From Salinarchaeum sp. Harcht-Bsk1 (GTDB taxonomy: Archaea > Halobacteriota > Halobacteria > Halobacteriales > Salinarchaeaceae): DNA of 64,000 nucleotides. Positions 1 to 7,657 of this stretch are shown here, in pieces (the stretch's first letter is position 1; each line of letters begins with the position of its first letter). The notes under the pieces are model-generated. The model saw only the letters and a program-made list of their open reading frames with translations, made no database searches and had not been told where the DNA came from. The DNA lies in NCBI RefSeq assembly GCF_000403645.1, contig NC_021313.1:1178001-1242000 (forward strand). Direction: 5' to 3'. The position numbers and the translations under genes are program-made.

Positions 1-91
1 CGTCCTCGTCCTGACGGGGATCGGCGGCTTCGTGTCCTTCCTGATCGGCGCCGCCGGCTTCGGTGCCGTCATCCACGGCTACCTGGGGTAG
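1..91 (+). CDS. C-terminal end of a membrane protein (partial)
   Basis: The window opens inside a plus-strand reading frame that runs from base 2 to a TAG stop at 89-91. The 29 residues visible are almost wholly hydrophobic or glycine/alanine (they read VLVLTGIGGFVSFLIGAAG and end in HGYLG), which is typical of a last transmembrane helix. Nothing in this fragment identifies a family, and the start lies outside the window. It points towards the minus-strand aIF6 gene, so the two genes converge on the repeat-containing spacer at 92-273. Confidence 0.6.
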   Translation, partial: VLVLTGIGGFVSFLIGAAGFGAVIHGYLG

Positions 92-180
92 GGCGACGAC
101 GCTCGTCGCAGTACGGATCGGTGATCCGACGAGGTGGAGAACCGCCGACGGTCGGAGGATCGCCTCAGGTAGCATCAGCC

Positions 181-279
181 GATGGAGTTCGGCCGGTTCG
201 GTGGTGACAGCCGATGGAGTCCAGCGGGTGTAGCGGCGTCTACTCGATGGAATCCAGCGGGGTCTGGCGGCGTCTACTC
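181..279. repeat. Three degenerate 32-34-bp tandem units abutting the aIF6 stop codon
   Basis: Units at 181-212, 213-245 and 246-279 each begin GATGGA and the last two share TCCAGCGGG and the 13-base tail GGCGTCTACTC plus GATG. A fourth, gene-resident unit starts at 280 (GATGTAGCCCAGCGC) and encodes the last residues of aIF6. The repeats are therefore outward copies of the 3' end of the aIF6 gene. The first unit is the most diverged, consistent with older duplications lying farther from the gene. No protein is predicted across them. Confidence 0.7.
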
Positions 280-939
280 GATGTAGCCCAGCGCGTCCTC
301 GATGCGGCCGAGTTCGGGACCCGTGGTGTCTTCGCCGACGACGTAGCCGTCCTCGCTGGCGATGAGCCCGGAACCGACGAGCGGGGCGCCGTAGTTGATC
401 GTCCCGATGTCGGCGTGGACGTCGAGGTGCTCGGCGAGGTGGTCGAGCTGTTCGTCGGTCGCCTTCGGGTGACAGAGCACCCCGCGGTCGTTGGCGACGG
501 CCGCCGTCCCGACGGTACGGACGCTCGCGACGTCGCCGCGGTCGACGGGGACGCCGAGTGTCTCCTCGATCACCTCGACGGCCTCGTCACCGAGTTCGCG
601 GTGGACGTAGGCGCCCGTGTCGTTCGCGAGGACGACGTTGCCAGCGGCGTTGATCCGACCCGGTAGCTCGGCCACGGGGACGGAGACGGCATCCCGGATG
701 CGGTCAAGTTCCCGGTCGAGCGCGCGGCTGCTCACGAGGATGCCGTTATCGTTCCCGACGGCGAGCGAGCCGACGGTCCCGGAGCCCCCGACGGTCGTCG
801 GGAGGGGCTCGAGGCCGAGTTCGTCGGCGATCGACTGCTGGAGGGACACGTCGACGTCGGGGCGGACCAGCAGGTGGCCGGCGGCCGCCCGAGCGAAGAC
901 GCCGACGTACGACGAGCCGGAGAAGGAGGCCCGGAGCAA
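274..939 (-). CDS. tif6: Translation initiation factor aIF6
   Basis: This 221-residue protein matches aIF6, the archaeal counterpart of eIF6, which binds the 50S subunit and prevents premature joining to 30S. The N-terminus reads [12 protein letters not shown] and repeated GNDNG, ANDTGA, ANDRGVL and ASEDGY segments mark the five-fold pentein propeller. The start is TTG, 12 bases after the L31e stop; it is preferred because the sequence conservation begins exactly there and no ATG exists upstream in frame before the L31e gene. The gene is third in an L39e-L31e-aIF6 operon. In many haloarchaea the same operon goes on with ribosomal protein LX, prefoldin alpha and ftsY; here it ends, and a tandem repeat made from the gene's own 3' end follows. 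Confidence 0.95.
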   Translation of the reverse strand: MLRASFSGSSYVGVFARAAAGHLLVRPDVDVSLQQSIADELGLEPLPTTVGGSGTVGSLAVGNDNGILVSSRALDRELDRIRDAVSVPVAELPGRINAAGNVVLANDTGAYVHRELGDEAVEVIEETLGVPVDRGDVASVRTVGTAAVANDRGVLCHPKATDEQLDHLAEHLDVHADIGTINYGAPLVGSGLIASEDGYVVGEDTTGPELGRIEDALGYIE

Positions 940-951
940 GTGTGGCTCCCG

Positions 952-1230
952 TTACTCCGCGTGTTCGGCTTCCACGACGCCTTCGCCCTCTTCCTGGAAT
1001 CGGGCGGCGCGAACGCGGAGCTTTCGTGGCGGGCTCGCGTTCCCGGCGTTCCAGACGGCCTCGTTGATCGAGGGGTCCAGGCGAACGGCGTCCTCCTCGA
1101 CGGAGAAGTGCTTCGCGAGGTGGCCCCGGATCAGCTTCATCGCCTTGTCGGAGCGCTGGTGGCTCGGCGCCGCGGCGGCGTCCCGCAGCGGAACCGTCAC
1201 GACGCGCTCCTCGAAGTCACTCGCGCTCAT
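952..1230 (-). CDS. rpl31e: 50S ribosomal protein L31e
   Basis: The 92-residue acidic protein has the L31e pattern: a short N-terminal segment containing [11 protein letters not shown], a middle helix ([18 protein letters not shown]), the conserved [13 protein letters not shown] stretch around residues 52-64, and a basic [10 protein letters not shown] segment. It is a peripheral large-subunit protein near the exit tunnel. The ATG overlaps the stop of L39e by four bases (ATGA at 1227-1230), indicating translational coupling inside the L39e-L31e-aIF6 operon. Length is normal for haloarchaea, with an acidic C-terminal tail ([11 protein letters not shown]). Confidence 0.95.
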   Translation of the reverse strand: MSASDFEERVVTVPLRDAAAAPSHQRSDKAMKLIRGHLAKHFSVEEDAVRLDPSINEAVWNAGNASPPRKLRVRAARFQEEGEGVVEAEHAE

Positions 1231-1379
1231 TCGTCAGTGGAGGAGCGCCGCCAGTTACGACGCTTGGGGTTGCGGGTGACCTCGCGATCCGTCTTCAGCA
1301 TGACCCACGCCGGGATGCGGGAGTTCTGTCGCTCCAGCTTCCCGAGGCGCTTCTTCTGGGCCTTCGACTTCTTGCTCAT
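1227..1379 (-). CDS. rpl39e: 50S ribosomal protein L39e
   Basis: This 50-residue basic protein begins [19 protein letters not shown] and contains [20 protein letters not shown], the hallmark of L39e, a small protein lining the ribosomal exit tunnel. The ATG at 1379 is chosen over a longer in-frame ORF because L39e is always about 50 residues and because a TATA-like element lies about 28 bases upstream. It is the first gene of the L39e-L31e-aIF6 operon and overlaps L31e by four bases. Its strong positive charge is unlike the acidic neighbours, as expected for this family. Confidence 0.95.
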   Translation of the reverse strand: MSKKSKAQKKRLGKLERQNSRIPAWVMLKTDREVTRNPKRRNWRRSSTDE

Positions 1380-1404
1380 GGTGACGTGTTCGTTCCGCGC
1401 CGAC

Positions 1405-1413
1405 TCATAAAAC
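1405..1413 (-). promoter_or_regulatory. TATA-like promoter element of the L39e-L31e-aIF6 operon
   Basis: On the minus strand the sequence reads GTTTTATG, an archaeal TATA box, about 27-33 bases upstream of the L39e ATG at 1379. This spacing predicts transcription starting within a few bases of the start codon, i.e. a leaderless or nearly leaderless mRNA. Confidence 0.5.
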
Positions 1414-1655
1414 GTTGTTCTTCCGCGTCGACCGACCGGCCGGCCAGTGCCGTCGGTCACGAGCAGGGCTACTTCGACCGACAGGAGCCGGCCACCGCCG
1501 GCGGTGCCGCCACGACTCGATCACGGACGGGACACAACTGTCAGAACTGTTGCAGTATCGAGGAGAAAACGGACGAAACGGGGGCAGTGACGGGCGTACG
1601 GTACGACCGTCCTACCACACGTCCCCGAGAGCCACAGCGGCCGACTCCGAGGATC

Positions 1656-1823
1656 TCACCGCATGTCTTCGAGGTCCGGCGCCTCCTCTGCGTCGATGGA
1701 TACCCAGGCCTCCTCTGTTGCGATGTCCGCTATGACGTAGGATTCGCGGTCGTCGGCGTCGTCCAGCGACCCGATCACCTCTCGGTCGGGGCCGTCGTCA
1801 GCGTGGCCTGGTGCGACTGCCAT
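1656..1823 (-). CDS. Small conserved haloarchaeal protein (DUF7556-like)
   Basis: A 55-residue acidic protein starting MAVAPGHADDGPDREV, with a central SYVIADIATEEAWVSI segment. The pattern of a short acidic head, then VIADI, then EAWVS resembles the small uncharacterised haloarchaeal DUF7556 group; this recognition is from memory and is not certain. The ATG at 1823 is preferred over the longer ORF start at 1883 because a TATA-like TTTAT (minus strand, 1849-1853) lies 26-30 bases upstream. No catalytic residues, membrane segments or zinc ligands are visible. It stands alone, about 280 bases from L39e. Confidence 0.65.
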   Translation of the reverse strand: MAVAPGHADDGPDREVIGSLDDADDRESYVIADIATEEAWVSIDAEEAPDLEDMR

Positions 1824-1832
1824 GTGAGTACC

Positions 1833-1853
1833 TACCGAACGGTAACTGATAAA
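1833..1853 (-). promoter_or_regulatory. TATA element with adjoining perfect inverted repeat
   Basis: The minus strand carries GTTTATC (TATA-like) at about 1848-1854, and between it and the ATG at 1823 lies the perfect palindrome TACCGAACGGTA (1833-1844, five-base arms around AA). It sits where a repressor would block transcription start. The regulator is unknown. Confidence 0.4.
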
Positions 1854-2356
1854 CGCTCCGGATCGGAGTGGCCCCTCGATCATTGGAGTACGATCGTCCT
1901 ATATTCGACAATATAGCTAAACATTCCGTCACTTGCACCGATTACACCTATATATTGACCACTTTTCCCGGCGGAGTAAGACATGAACAATCGTTAGGTC
2001 CAGCAGTTCTAATCCGCTGGAAGTACCGTCAAAAATAGTCAGCCCGGCCCAGCAATCGAAAGTGCTCGAGGGATCCTACCGCCGAAATCGGCAGTGATTG
2101 ATCGTGATCGTTGCGTTCTCCAAGAGCCACGGTGCACCGAGAGTCCCACGAGGAGGACGGGTGCCGACGGCACTGGCCAGTCGACCACAGCTGGTGGGCA
2201 GCGAGCATCCGGAACGTAAACACGTACCGACAGCCGAACCGAGACCGCGAACCGTGAGCGGGTATCGAGGGCCGTACCGAGCGGTCCCAGAAACGGAACG
2301 ACGCGAACCACCGGCCGCGAGGGCGGACGCACCAGATGGCCCCGCAAAGCACGGGG

Positions 2357-2361
2357 TTTAT
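2357..2361 (+). promoter_or_regulatory. TATA-like element of the CBS-glyS operon
   Basis: TTTAT lies 26-30 bases before the ATG at 2387, the standard distance for a leaderless haloarchaeal transcript. It supports the choice of that ATG over the earlier in-frame ATG at 2336. Confidence 0.4.
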
Positions 2362-2386
2362 GCCGGGATTGGACCTACGGCGGGGC

Positions 2387-3244
2387 ATGAACGTCTCGGA
2401 CGCAATGACGCCGCGCTCGGCACTGGTGACCGTCGAGCTGCCGGGCAGTCGCGACGACGCGCTGGAACACCTCCGCGAAGGTGCCTTCTCCTCCGTGCCA
2501 GTCGTAAAGGTCGAAGACGGCCACGAGCGGTACCGCGGGCTCGTCTCGCGGGAGACGCTGATCGAACAGCCCGACGAGGACCAGCTCGCCCTCCTGATGG
2601 AGGAAGTCCCGACGATCACCGCCAACGCCGACCTCCGCGCCGCCGCGGCGCTGATGGTCAGCGAGCAGGCCCGACGGATCCCCGTCGTCGACGGCGAACT
2701 CGAGGGCATCGTCACGATCACCGACGTCGTCGACGCCATCGCGAAGGGGAACGTTCCCGGGGACGCGAACGCCGGCGACATCGCCACGCGCTCCGTGATC
2801 ACGGCCTACCAGGGCACTCCGCTCGCCGTCGCTGAGCGTCAGCTCTTCCACGCCGACATGCCCTACGCCGTCGTCCTCGACGACGAGGGCGGCATGGCGG
2901 GCGTGTTCACCGAGCAGGACGTCATCGAGGTCGCCGAGGTCGTCGAGGGCGAGACGAAGACGGGCAACTCCTTCGCCGACCAGGACGACGACTGGATGTG
3001 GGAGGGCATCAAGGGCGTCGGCAGTCGGTCCGTCACGACGCGGGACGTCGAACTCCCCGAGGGCACAGTCGCCGACTTCATGACCGGGGACGTCGTCACG
3101 ATCTCCCAGTCCAAGACCGCCCAGGACGCAGCACAGGCGATGATCACCCACGACGTCGAACAGATTCCGCTCGTCAGCGGCGGTGATCTCGCGGGCATCG
3201 TGCGCGACGTCGACCTGCTGGCGGCGATCGCCGAGGAGGAGTAG
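2387..3244 (+). CDS. Four-CBS-domain protein
   Basis: A 285-residue protein built of two Bateman modules. CBS repeats start near residues 1 (MNVSDAMTPRSALVTVEL), 68 (TITANADLRAAAALMVSEQ), 130 (IATRSVITAYQGTPLAVAE) and 222 (VADFMTGDVVTISQSKTAQ), each ending in a GIV- or GLV-type strand. Such proteins bind adenine nucleotides or S-adenosyl compounds and sense energy or metabolite state; no enzyme domain is attached. The gene ends at TAG and the glycyl-tRNA synthetase ATG follows with no spacer, so the two are co-transcribed, a pairing I know from other haloarchaea. Its ligand cannot be read from the sequence. Confidence 0.9.
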   Translation: MNVSDAMTPRSALVTVELPGSRDDALEHLREGAFSSVPVVKVEDGHERYRGLVSRETLIEQPDEDQLALLMEEVPTITANADLRAAAALMVSEQARRIPVVDGELEGIVTITDVVDAIAKGNVPGDANAGDIATRSVITAYQGTPLAVAERQLFHADMPYAVVLDDEGGMAGVFTEQDVIEVAEVVEGETKTGNSFADQDDDWMWEGIKGVGSRSVTTRDVELPEGTVADFMTGDVVTISQSKTAQDAAQAMITHDVEQIPLVSGGDLAGIVRDVDLLAAIAEEE

Positions 3245-5062
3245 ATGGTCGCGCCTGCCAACGCACCGGCAGATCTCGCCGAGGAGGTCGTCGAGCTAGC
3301 CAAGCGCCGGGGCTACTTCTTCCAGAGTTCGGAGGCCTACGGCGGCGTCGCCGGCTTCTACACCTACGGCCCGCAGGGCGCGGGGCTCAAGCAGAACGTC
3401 GAGGACGCCTGGCGCGAGCGGTACGCGATTGCGGAGGGTCACCAGGAGGTCGACGCGCCGACGATCATGCCCGAGCCGGTCTTCGAGGCCTCCGGCCACC
3501 TCGACACCTTCGACGACATGCTCGTCTCGTGTGCGGAGTGCGCCGAGAGCCACCGCGCCGATCACCTGATCGAGGACGCCCCCGGCTCGACGGTCGAGGA
3601 CGCCGAGGCGCTCCCGATCCCCGAGGTTGAGGAACTGCTCCGGGAGTACGAGATCACCTGCCCGAACTGCGGCGAACCCCTCGCCGGCGAGCCGGTCGAG
3701 GACTTCAACCTCATGTTCGGCACGAACATCGGCCCCGGCGACGCGTCGCCGGGCTACCTCCGCCCGGAGACCGCCCAGGGCATCTTCGTCGAGTTCCCGC
3801 GGCTCAAGCAGTACGCACGCGGCCAGCTTCCCTTCGGCGTCACGCAGATCGGCCGCGCCTACCGCAACGAGATCAGCCCCCGGAAGTCCATCGTCAGGAC
3901 GCGGGAGTTCACCCAGGCCGAACTCGAGCACTTCATCGACCCCGAACTGGACGAGCCCGACGTCGAGGCCGTCGCAGACGTCGAGGTCACGCTCTACTCC
4001 GCGGACGCCCAGCAGGCCGAGGACGGCGAACCGATCGAGACGACGATCGGTTCCGCCGTCGAGGACGAGGTCGTCGAGAGCGACTGGATCGCGTACTACC
4101 TCGGCGTCACGAAACGGTGGTACGACCGCGTCGGCGTCGACATGGACCGCTTCCGGTTCCGCCAGCACCTCCCGGGCGAACTCGCCCACTACTCCAGCGA
4201 CTGCTGGGACGCGGAGGGCTACGCCGCCGGCGACTGGATCGAGATGGCGGGCTTCTCCTATCGCTCCGACTACGACCTCCGCAAGCACGCCGAGTACGCG
4301 GACGACGACTTCACCGTCTTCAAGCAGTACGACGAGCCGCGGACGACGAAGCGTGCCACCGTCGATCCGGACATGAGCGAACTCGGTCCCACCTTCGGCG
4401 GGGCGGCCGCCGATATCGCCGAGGCGCTCGAAGCCATCGCGGCGACCGACCCGGACCGCTTCGACGCCGCTGCCGCAGCGCCCGCTGGCACCGTCGAAGT
4501 GACCGTGGGCGAGGGCGACGACGCGGACACCTACGACGTCCCCTTCGAACACACGGGCTACGCCGTCGAGGAGGTCACCGAAGCCGGCGAGCACCTCCGA
4601 CCCCACGTCGTCGAGCCGTCCTTCGGCGTCGACCGGCTCGTCTACACGCTCATCGAGCACGCCTACCGCGAGGACGAGGTCGACGGCGAGGAGCGGGCCT
4701 ACCTCACGCTCGACCCCGAGGTCGCACCGACGACCGTCGGCGTCTTCCCGCTGATGGACAGGGACGGCATGGGCGAGCGCGCTCGCGACCTCGCCGACGA
4801 CCTTCGCGAGATCGGCCTCTCCGTGGAGTACGACGACTCCGGCGCCATCGGTCGGCGCTACCGCCGCCAGGACGAGGTCGGGACGCCGTTCTGCGTCACC
4901 GTCGATCACGACACGCTCGAGGACGGCACCGTGACGATCCGGGAACGCGACTCGACTGCCCAGGTGCGCGTCCCCGCCGACGACCTCCCCCGTATCTGTC
5001 GGGACCTGCGGGACGGCGTCCGGGAGTTCTCGGCGCTCGCCGAGGGCCAGCCGGCGGAGTGA
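3245..5062 (+). CDS. glyS: Glycine--tRNA ligase
   Basis: The 605-residue class II synthetase charges tRNA-Gly with glycine in the cytoplasm. It starts with the typical ELAKRRGYFFQSSEAYGG block, has the YTYGPQGAGLK segment, motif 2 (GYLRPETAQGIFVEF near residue 170, then RNEISPR) and a C-terminal anticodon-binding domain from about residue 490 (VGVFPLMDRDG, then GRRYRRQDEVGTPFCVTVD). Cysteine pairs CAEC (about residue 97) and CPNC (about residue 138) suggest a zinc site in the insertion. It is the alpha2 type used by archaea and eukaryotes. It follows the CBS gene without a gap and precedes the dolichol-kinase-like gene by three bases. Confidence 0.97.
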   Translation: MVAPANAPADLAEEVVELAKRRGYFFQSSEAYGGVAGFYTYGPQGAGLKQNVEDAWRERYAIAEGHQEVDAPTIMPEPVFEASGHLDTFDDMLVSCAECAESHRADHLIEDAPGSTVEDAEALPIPEVEELLREYEITCPNCGEPLAGEPVEDFNLMFGTNIGPGDASPGYLRPETAQGIFVEFPRLKQYARGQLPFGVTQIGRAYRNEISPRKSIVRTREFTQAELEHFIDPELDEPDVEAVADVEVTLYSADAQQAEDGEPIETTIGSAVEDEVVESDWIAYYLGVTKRWYDRVGVDMDRFRFRQHLPGELAHYSSDCWDAEGYAAGDWIEMAGFSYRSDYDLRKHAEYADDDFTVFKQYDEPRTTKRATVDPDMSELGPTFGGAAADIAEALEAIAATDPDRFDAAAAAPAGTVEVTVGEGDDADTYDVPFEHTGYAVEEVTEAGEHLRPHVVEPSFGVDRLVYTLIEHAYREDEVDGEERAYLTLDPEVAPTTVGVFPLMDRDGMGERARDLADDLREIGLSVEYDDSGAIGRRYRRQDEVGTPFCVTVDHDTLEDGTVTIRERDSTAQVRVPADDLPRICRDLRDGVREFSALAEGQPAE

Positions 5063-5065
5063 TCG

Positions 5066-5722
5066 ATGCCCGACCAGCGCACGGAGGGACAGGTCGGCGA
5101 GGACGGCCGGATCGGTAGCGGACTGGCCGCCGTTCGCGAGCGCCTGGAGGGCGAACTCGGCCGCCGGCTCGTCCACGTCAGCGGCGCGGGGATCCCACTG
5201 TTGTACGTGCTCGGCTTGCCCTACGCCTGGCTGCAGATCCTGCTCGTCGGCGGCGTGGCCATCGTCGGCGGCCTCGAGCTGCTCCGCCTGCGTGCCGGCC
5301 TCGCGGACTGGTGGATCTTCGAGCACCTGACCAGGGAGTACGAGTCCGAGACGATCGCGGGCTACGCCCTCTACGTGGTCGGGATGGCCGTCGTCGCCGT
5401 TGCGTTCGATCCCCAGATCGCGATCCCCTCGATGTTCATGCTCGCTGTCGCCGACCCCGTCGGCGGCGTGCTCGGCGGTGCCGATCCGACGCCCGTGAAA
5501 CCGGCCCGCGCCTTCGTCGGCGCCTTCGTCGTCTGTCTGCTCGTCGGCCTGCCCTTCCTCCCGCCGCTGGTCGCCGCTGCGGGCGGCGTCGCCGCGAGCG
5601 TCGCCGACGGCGTCTTCGCGGAGTTTCGCGGCTACGTGATCGACGACAACCTCACGATTCCGATCGGCGCGGCCGCCGCTATCGCGCTGATGCTCGCGTA
5701 CGGCCCGGGCTGGATCGGGTGA
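5066..5722 (+). CDS. Dolichol kinase / CTP-transferase-like membrane protein
   Basis: A 218-residue protein with a charged N-terminus (about 35 residues, ending ELGRRLVHVSGAG) followed by roughly six hydrophobic segments. The RRLVH motif near residue 33 and the later VADPVGGVLGG segment match the dolichol kinase / phosphatidate cytidylyltransferase superfamily, whose members use CTP to phosphorylate or activate polyprenols or phosphatidic acid at the membrane. In haloarchaea a role in dolichol recycling for protein N-glycosylation is plausible, but this is inference. The ATG lies three bases after the glyS stop, so it probably belongs to the same operon. Confidence 0.8.
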   Translation: MPDQRTEGQVGEDGRIGSGLAAVRERLEGELGRRLVHVSGAGIPLLYVLGLPYAWLQILLVGGVAIVGGLELLRLRAGLADWWIFEHLTREYESETIAGYALYVVGMAVVAVAFDPQIAIPSMFMLAVADPVGGVLGGADPTPVKPARAFVGAFVVCLLVGLPFLPPLVAAAGGVAASVADGVFAEFRGYVIDDNLTIPIGAAAAIALMLAYGPGWIG

Positions 5723-5861
5723 GTCGCTGCAGCGTTCGCCCAGCAGCGCGCCCACCGTCCGAGTGCGAAGCGACCCGCCGGTCACGGCGGTAGCTTGATT
5801 GGTCCGACGGGAGAACGATGTTCCATCGCTGGCAGCCGCGAGTGCTCTGCCGGTTGTACAC

Positions 5862-7067
5862 ATGGCAGTCACCTTCTGGGCCCTCGTCGGGCTCGCGACG
5901 ATCGCGGGGCTCTCGATGGCCTGGGCGCTCGGGGCGAACAGCAACTCGCCGCCGTTCGCGCCGGCGATCGGCGCCAACGCGGTCTCGACGATGCGAGCGG
6001 CGTTCCTCATCGGCATCCTCGCCGCTCTCGGCGCCCTGACCCAGGGCGGGAGCATCTCCGAGACGGTCGGCTCCGGACTGATCCTGGGCGTAGACATCAC
6101 GCCCCTGGCGGCCACGGCCGGGCTCCTGACTGCGGCGGCGTTCATGGGCTTCGGCGTCTACTCGGGCTACCCGGTCCCGGCGGCGTTCGCGACGACCGGC
6201 GCGATGATCGGGGTCGGGCTCTCGCTGGGCGGCGATCCCGCGACCGACACCTACCGGGAGATCGTCACCTTCTGGCTACTGGTGCCGCCGATGTCCGGCG
6301 GACTGGCGTTCGGGACGGCGACGATGCTCCGCAGAGACGAGGTGCCCGAAACCGTCGGCGTCCCGCTACTGGCAGCGGTGGTCGGCGGGATCGTGAGCCG
6401 GATTCGACTCGGCGTGATTCCGTCCGCGCCGGGCGAGAGCCAAGGGTCGCTCGCGGGGTTCGCCGCGCGTGCCGTCGGTGGGCCAGTCGTGGGTGACGTC
6501 GACGTCGTCGGGCTCCTCGCGACGGTCGTGCTCGCAGCAGTGGCCTTCGCGTTCGTCCGCAAGCGGATCCAGGACTCGGTCGAGGGCGGGATCCGCACGT
6601 TCCTCGTCCTGCTCGGCAGCCTCGTCGCCTTCTCCAGTGGCGGCAGCCAGGTCGGGCTCGCGACGGGGCCGCTCGAGTACCTCTACGGCGTCGAACTCGG
6701 CCTCCCGGCGATCGTCCTGCTCGGCCTCGGCGCGCTCGGCATCCTCGCCGGCGCGTGGATGGGCGCACCGCGCCTCCTGCAGGCCACCTCCCGCGAGTAC
6801 GCACAACTGGGCGTCCGTCGATCGATCGCTGCGCTCGTGCCGGGGTTCATTATCGCCCAGCTCGCCATCGCGCTGGGCATCCCGATCTCGTTCAACAACA
6901 TCGTGATCTCCGGCGTGATCGGCGGCGGTCTCGCCGCGGGGAGCGCGGGCGTGTCCCGGCGCAAGATCGGCGTGACGATCGCGTTCTGGCTGATCACGCT
7001 CGCGGGCTCGATCGGAGTCGGCTTCGGGCTCTACAAGCTGTTGACGACGGTGCTCGGCGTGGAGTAA
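5862..7067 (+). CDS. Inorganic phosphate transporter, PiT family
   Basis: A 401-residue integral membrane protein with about ten hydrophobic helices. The N-terminal half has GANSNSPPFAPAIGANA near residue 22, the counterpart of the GANDVANA signature, and the C-terminal half a related GIPISFNNIVISG block near residue 338, giving the inverted-repeat architecture of PiT carriers. They take up phosphate with a cation. The ATG at 5862 is preferred over 5799 because the hydrophobic core begins directly (MAVTFWALVGLATIAG). It stands alone; the high-affinity pst operon is 17 kb away, so the cell has both low- and high-affinity systems here. Confidence 0.87.
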   Translation: MAVTFWALVGLATIAGLSMAWALGANSNSPPFAPAIGANAVSTMRAAFLIGILAALGALTQGGSISETVGSGLILGVDITPLAATAGLLTAAAFMGFGVYSGYPVPAAFATTGAMIGVGLSLGGDPATDTYREIVTFWLLVPPMSGGLAFGTATMLRRDEVPETVGVPLLAAVVGGIVSRIRLGVIPSAPGESQGSLAGFAARAVGGPVVGDVDVVGLLATVVLAAVAFAFVRKRIQDSVEGGIRTFLVLLGSLVAFSSGGSQVGLATGPLEYLYGVELGLPAIVLLGLGALGILAGAWMGAPRLLQATSREYAQLGVRRSIAALVPGFIIAQLAIALGIPISFNNIVISGVIGGGLAAGSAGVSRRKIGVTIAFWLITLAGSIGVGFGLYKLLTTVLGVE

Positions 7068-7105
7068 TCGGAGCGATCGGGGCTGGCTTCGAACGGTCCG
7101 GCGCC

Positions 7106-7525
7106 CTAGCGCACGATCGTCACCGGTACCTCCGCGGCGTCAGCGACCTCCGTCGCGACCGTCCCGAGGATCCGCTCGACGATCTCGTGACGCGGCCCGC
7201 CGTGACCGCCCATGACGACGTGGTCGACGTCGTGCTCGGAGAGATAGTCGAGGACGGCGTCGACTGGCGTGTCGGCGACGACGACCGGTTCGACGGTCGG
7301 CGCGGTCGCGTCGGCTTCCGCGGCGAGTCGTTCGGCGCGCTCGCGGGCCTCTCGCTCGCGCTCGTCGTCCGGGTCGAGGATCGATCCCTCGCTCATCCCC
7401 GCGTCGACCGGCGTGATCACGTTCAGGACCGTGATCGTGCAGTCGTACTCCACGAGGGCGTGCTCCAGGGCGGCCTCGGCCCGCGGCGAGCCGTCGAGGA
7501 CGACCAGGACGTGGGAGGGTGGCAC
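7106..7525 (-). CDS. Universal stress protein (UspA family)
   Basis: A 139-residue cytoplasmic protein with the USP fold: an N-terminal strand reading HVLVVLDGSPRAEAAL, a central VDAVLDYLSEHDVDHVVMGGHG block and a C-terminal GTVATEVADAAEVPVTIVR. The GHGG-x9-G pattern of the ATP-binding USP subgroup is approximated (GGHGGPRHEIVERILG). The start is GTG at 7525 because conservation begins there and no ATG precedes it. The much longer open frame that extends through the opposite strand of hef is a shadow. It is transcribed divergently from hef. Role: nucleotide-binding stress protein; partner unknown. Confidence 0.85.
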   Translation of the reverse strand: MPPSHVLVVLDGSPRAEAALEHALVEYDCTITVLNVITPVDAGMSEGSILDPDDEREREARERAERLAAEADATAPTVEPVVVADTPVDAVLDYLSEHDVDHVVMGGHGGPRHEIVERILGTVATEVADAAEVPVTIVR

Positions 7526-7657
7526 AGCCCCGCTTCGCGGCGGACGCCCTTGTAGGTGGTCCCGGTCCGACCGGCGGCCGCAGCGAGGGCCACGGAGACC
7601 GACCACTTTCACCGAGGTACGGGAACCCTTTTGCGCGCCGACGGCGAATCCACGCCG

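Larger units (their letters stand above)
1824..2386. other. 563-base intergenic region, AT-rich at first
   Basis: No convincing gene is seen between the small protein at 1656-1823 and the CBS protein. Bases about 1895-1985 are AT-rich, with CTATATTCGACAATATAG and CTATATATTG blocks that look like promoters. A TATA-like element at about 1949-1956 precedes an ATG at 1983 that opens only a four-codon ORF (MNNR). The GC-rich part 2030-2340 has long open frames on both strands (2029-2802 minus, 2098-2835 plus) with proline/arginine-rich translations typical of shadow frames, so I do not call them. Confidence 0.5.

Noticed and set aside
2029-2835. Opposing frames before the CBS gene
   Set aside because: Both translations are proline/arginine-rich, overlap each other and the real CBS gene, and resemble no family.
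3296-6145. Very long minus-strand frame opposite glyS and its neighbours (949 codons)
   Set aside because: It mirrors well-identified plus-strand genes, has no recognisable domain and is explained by GC-rich codon use that removes stops from the opposite strand.
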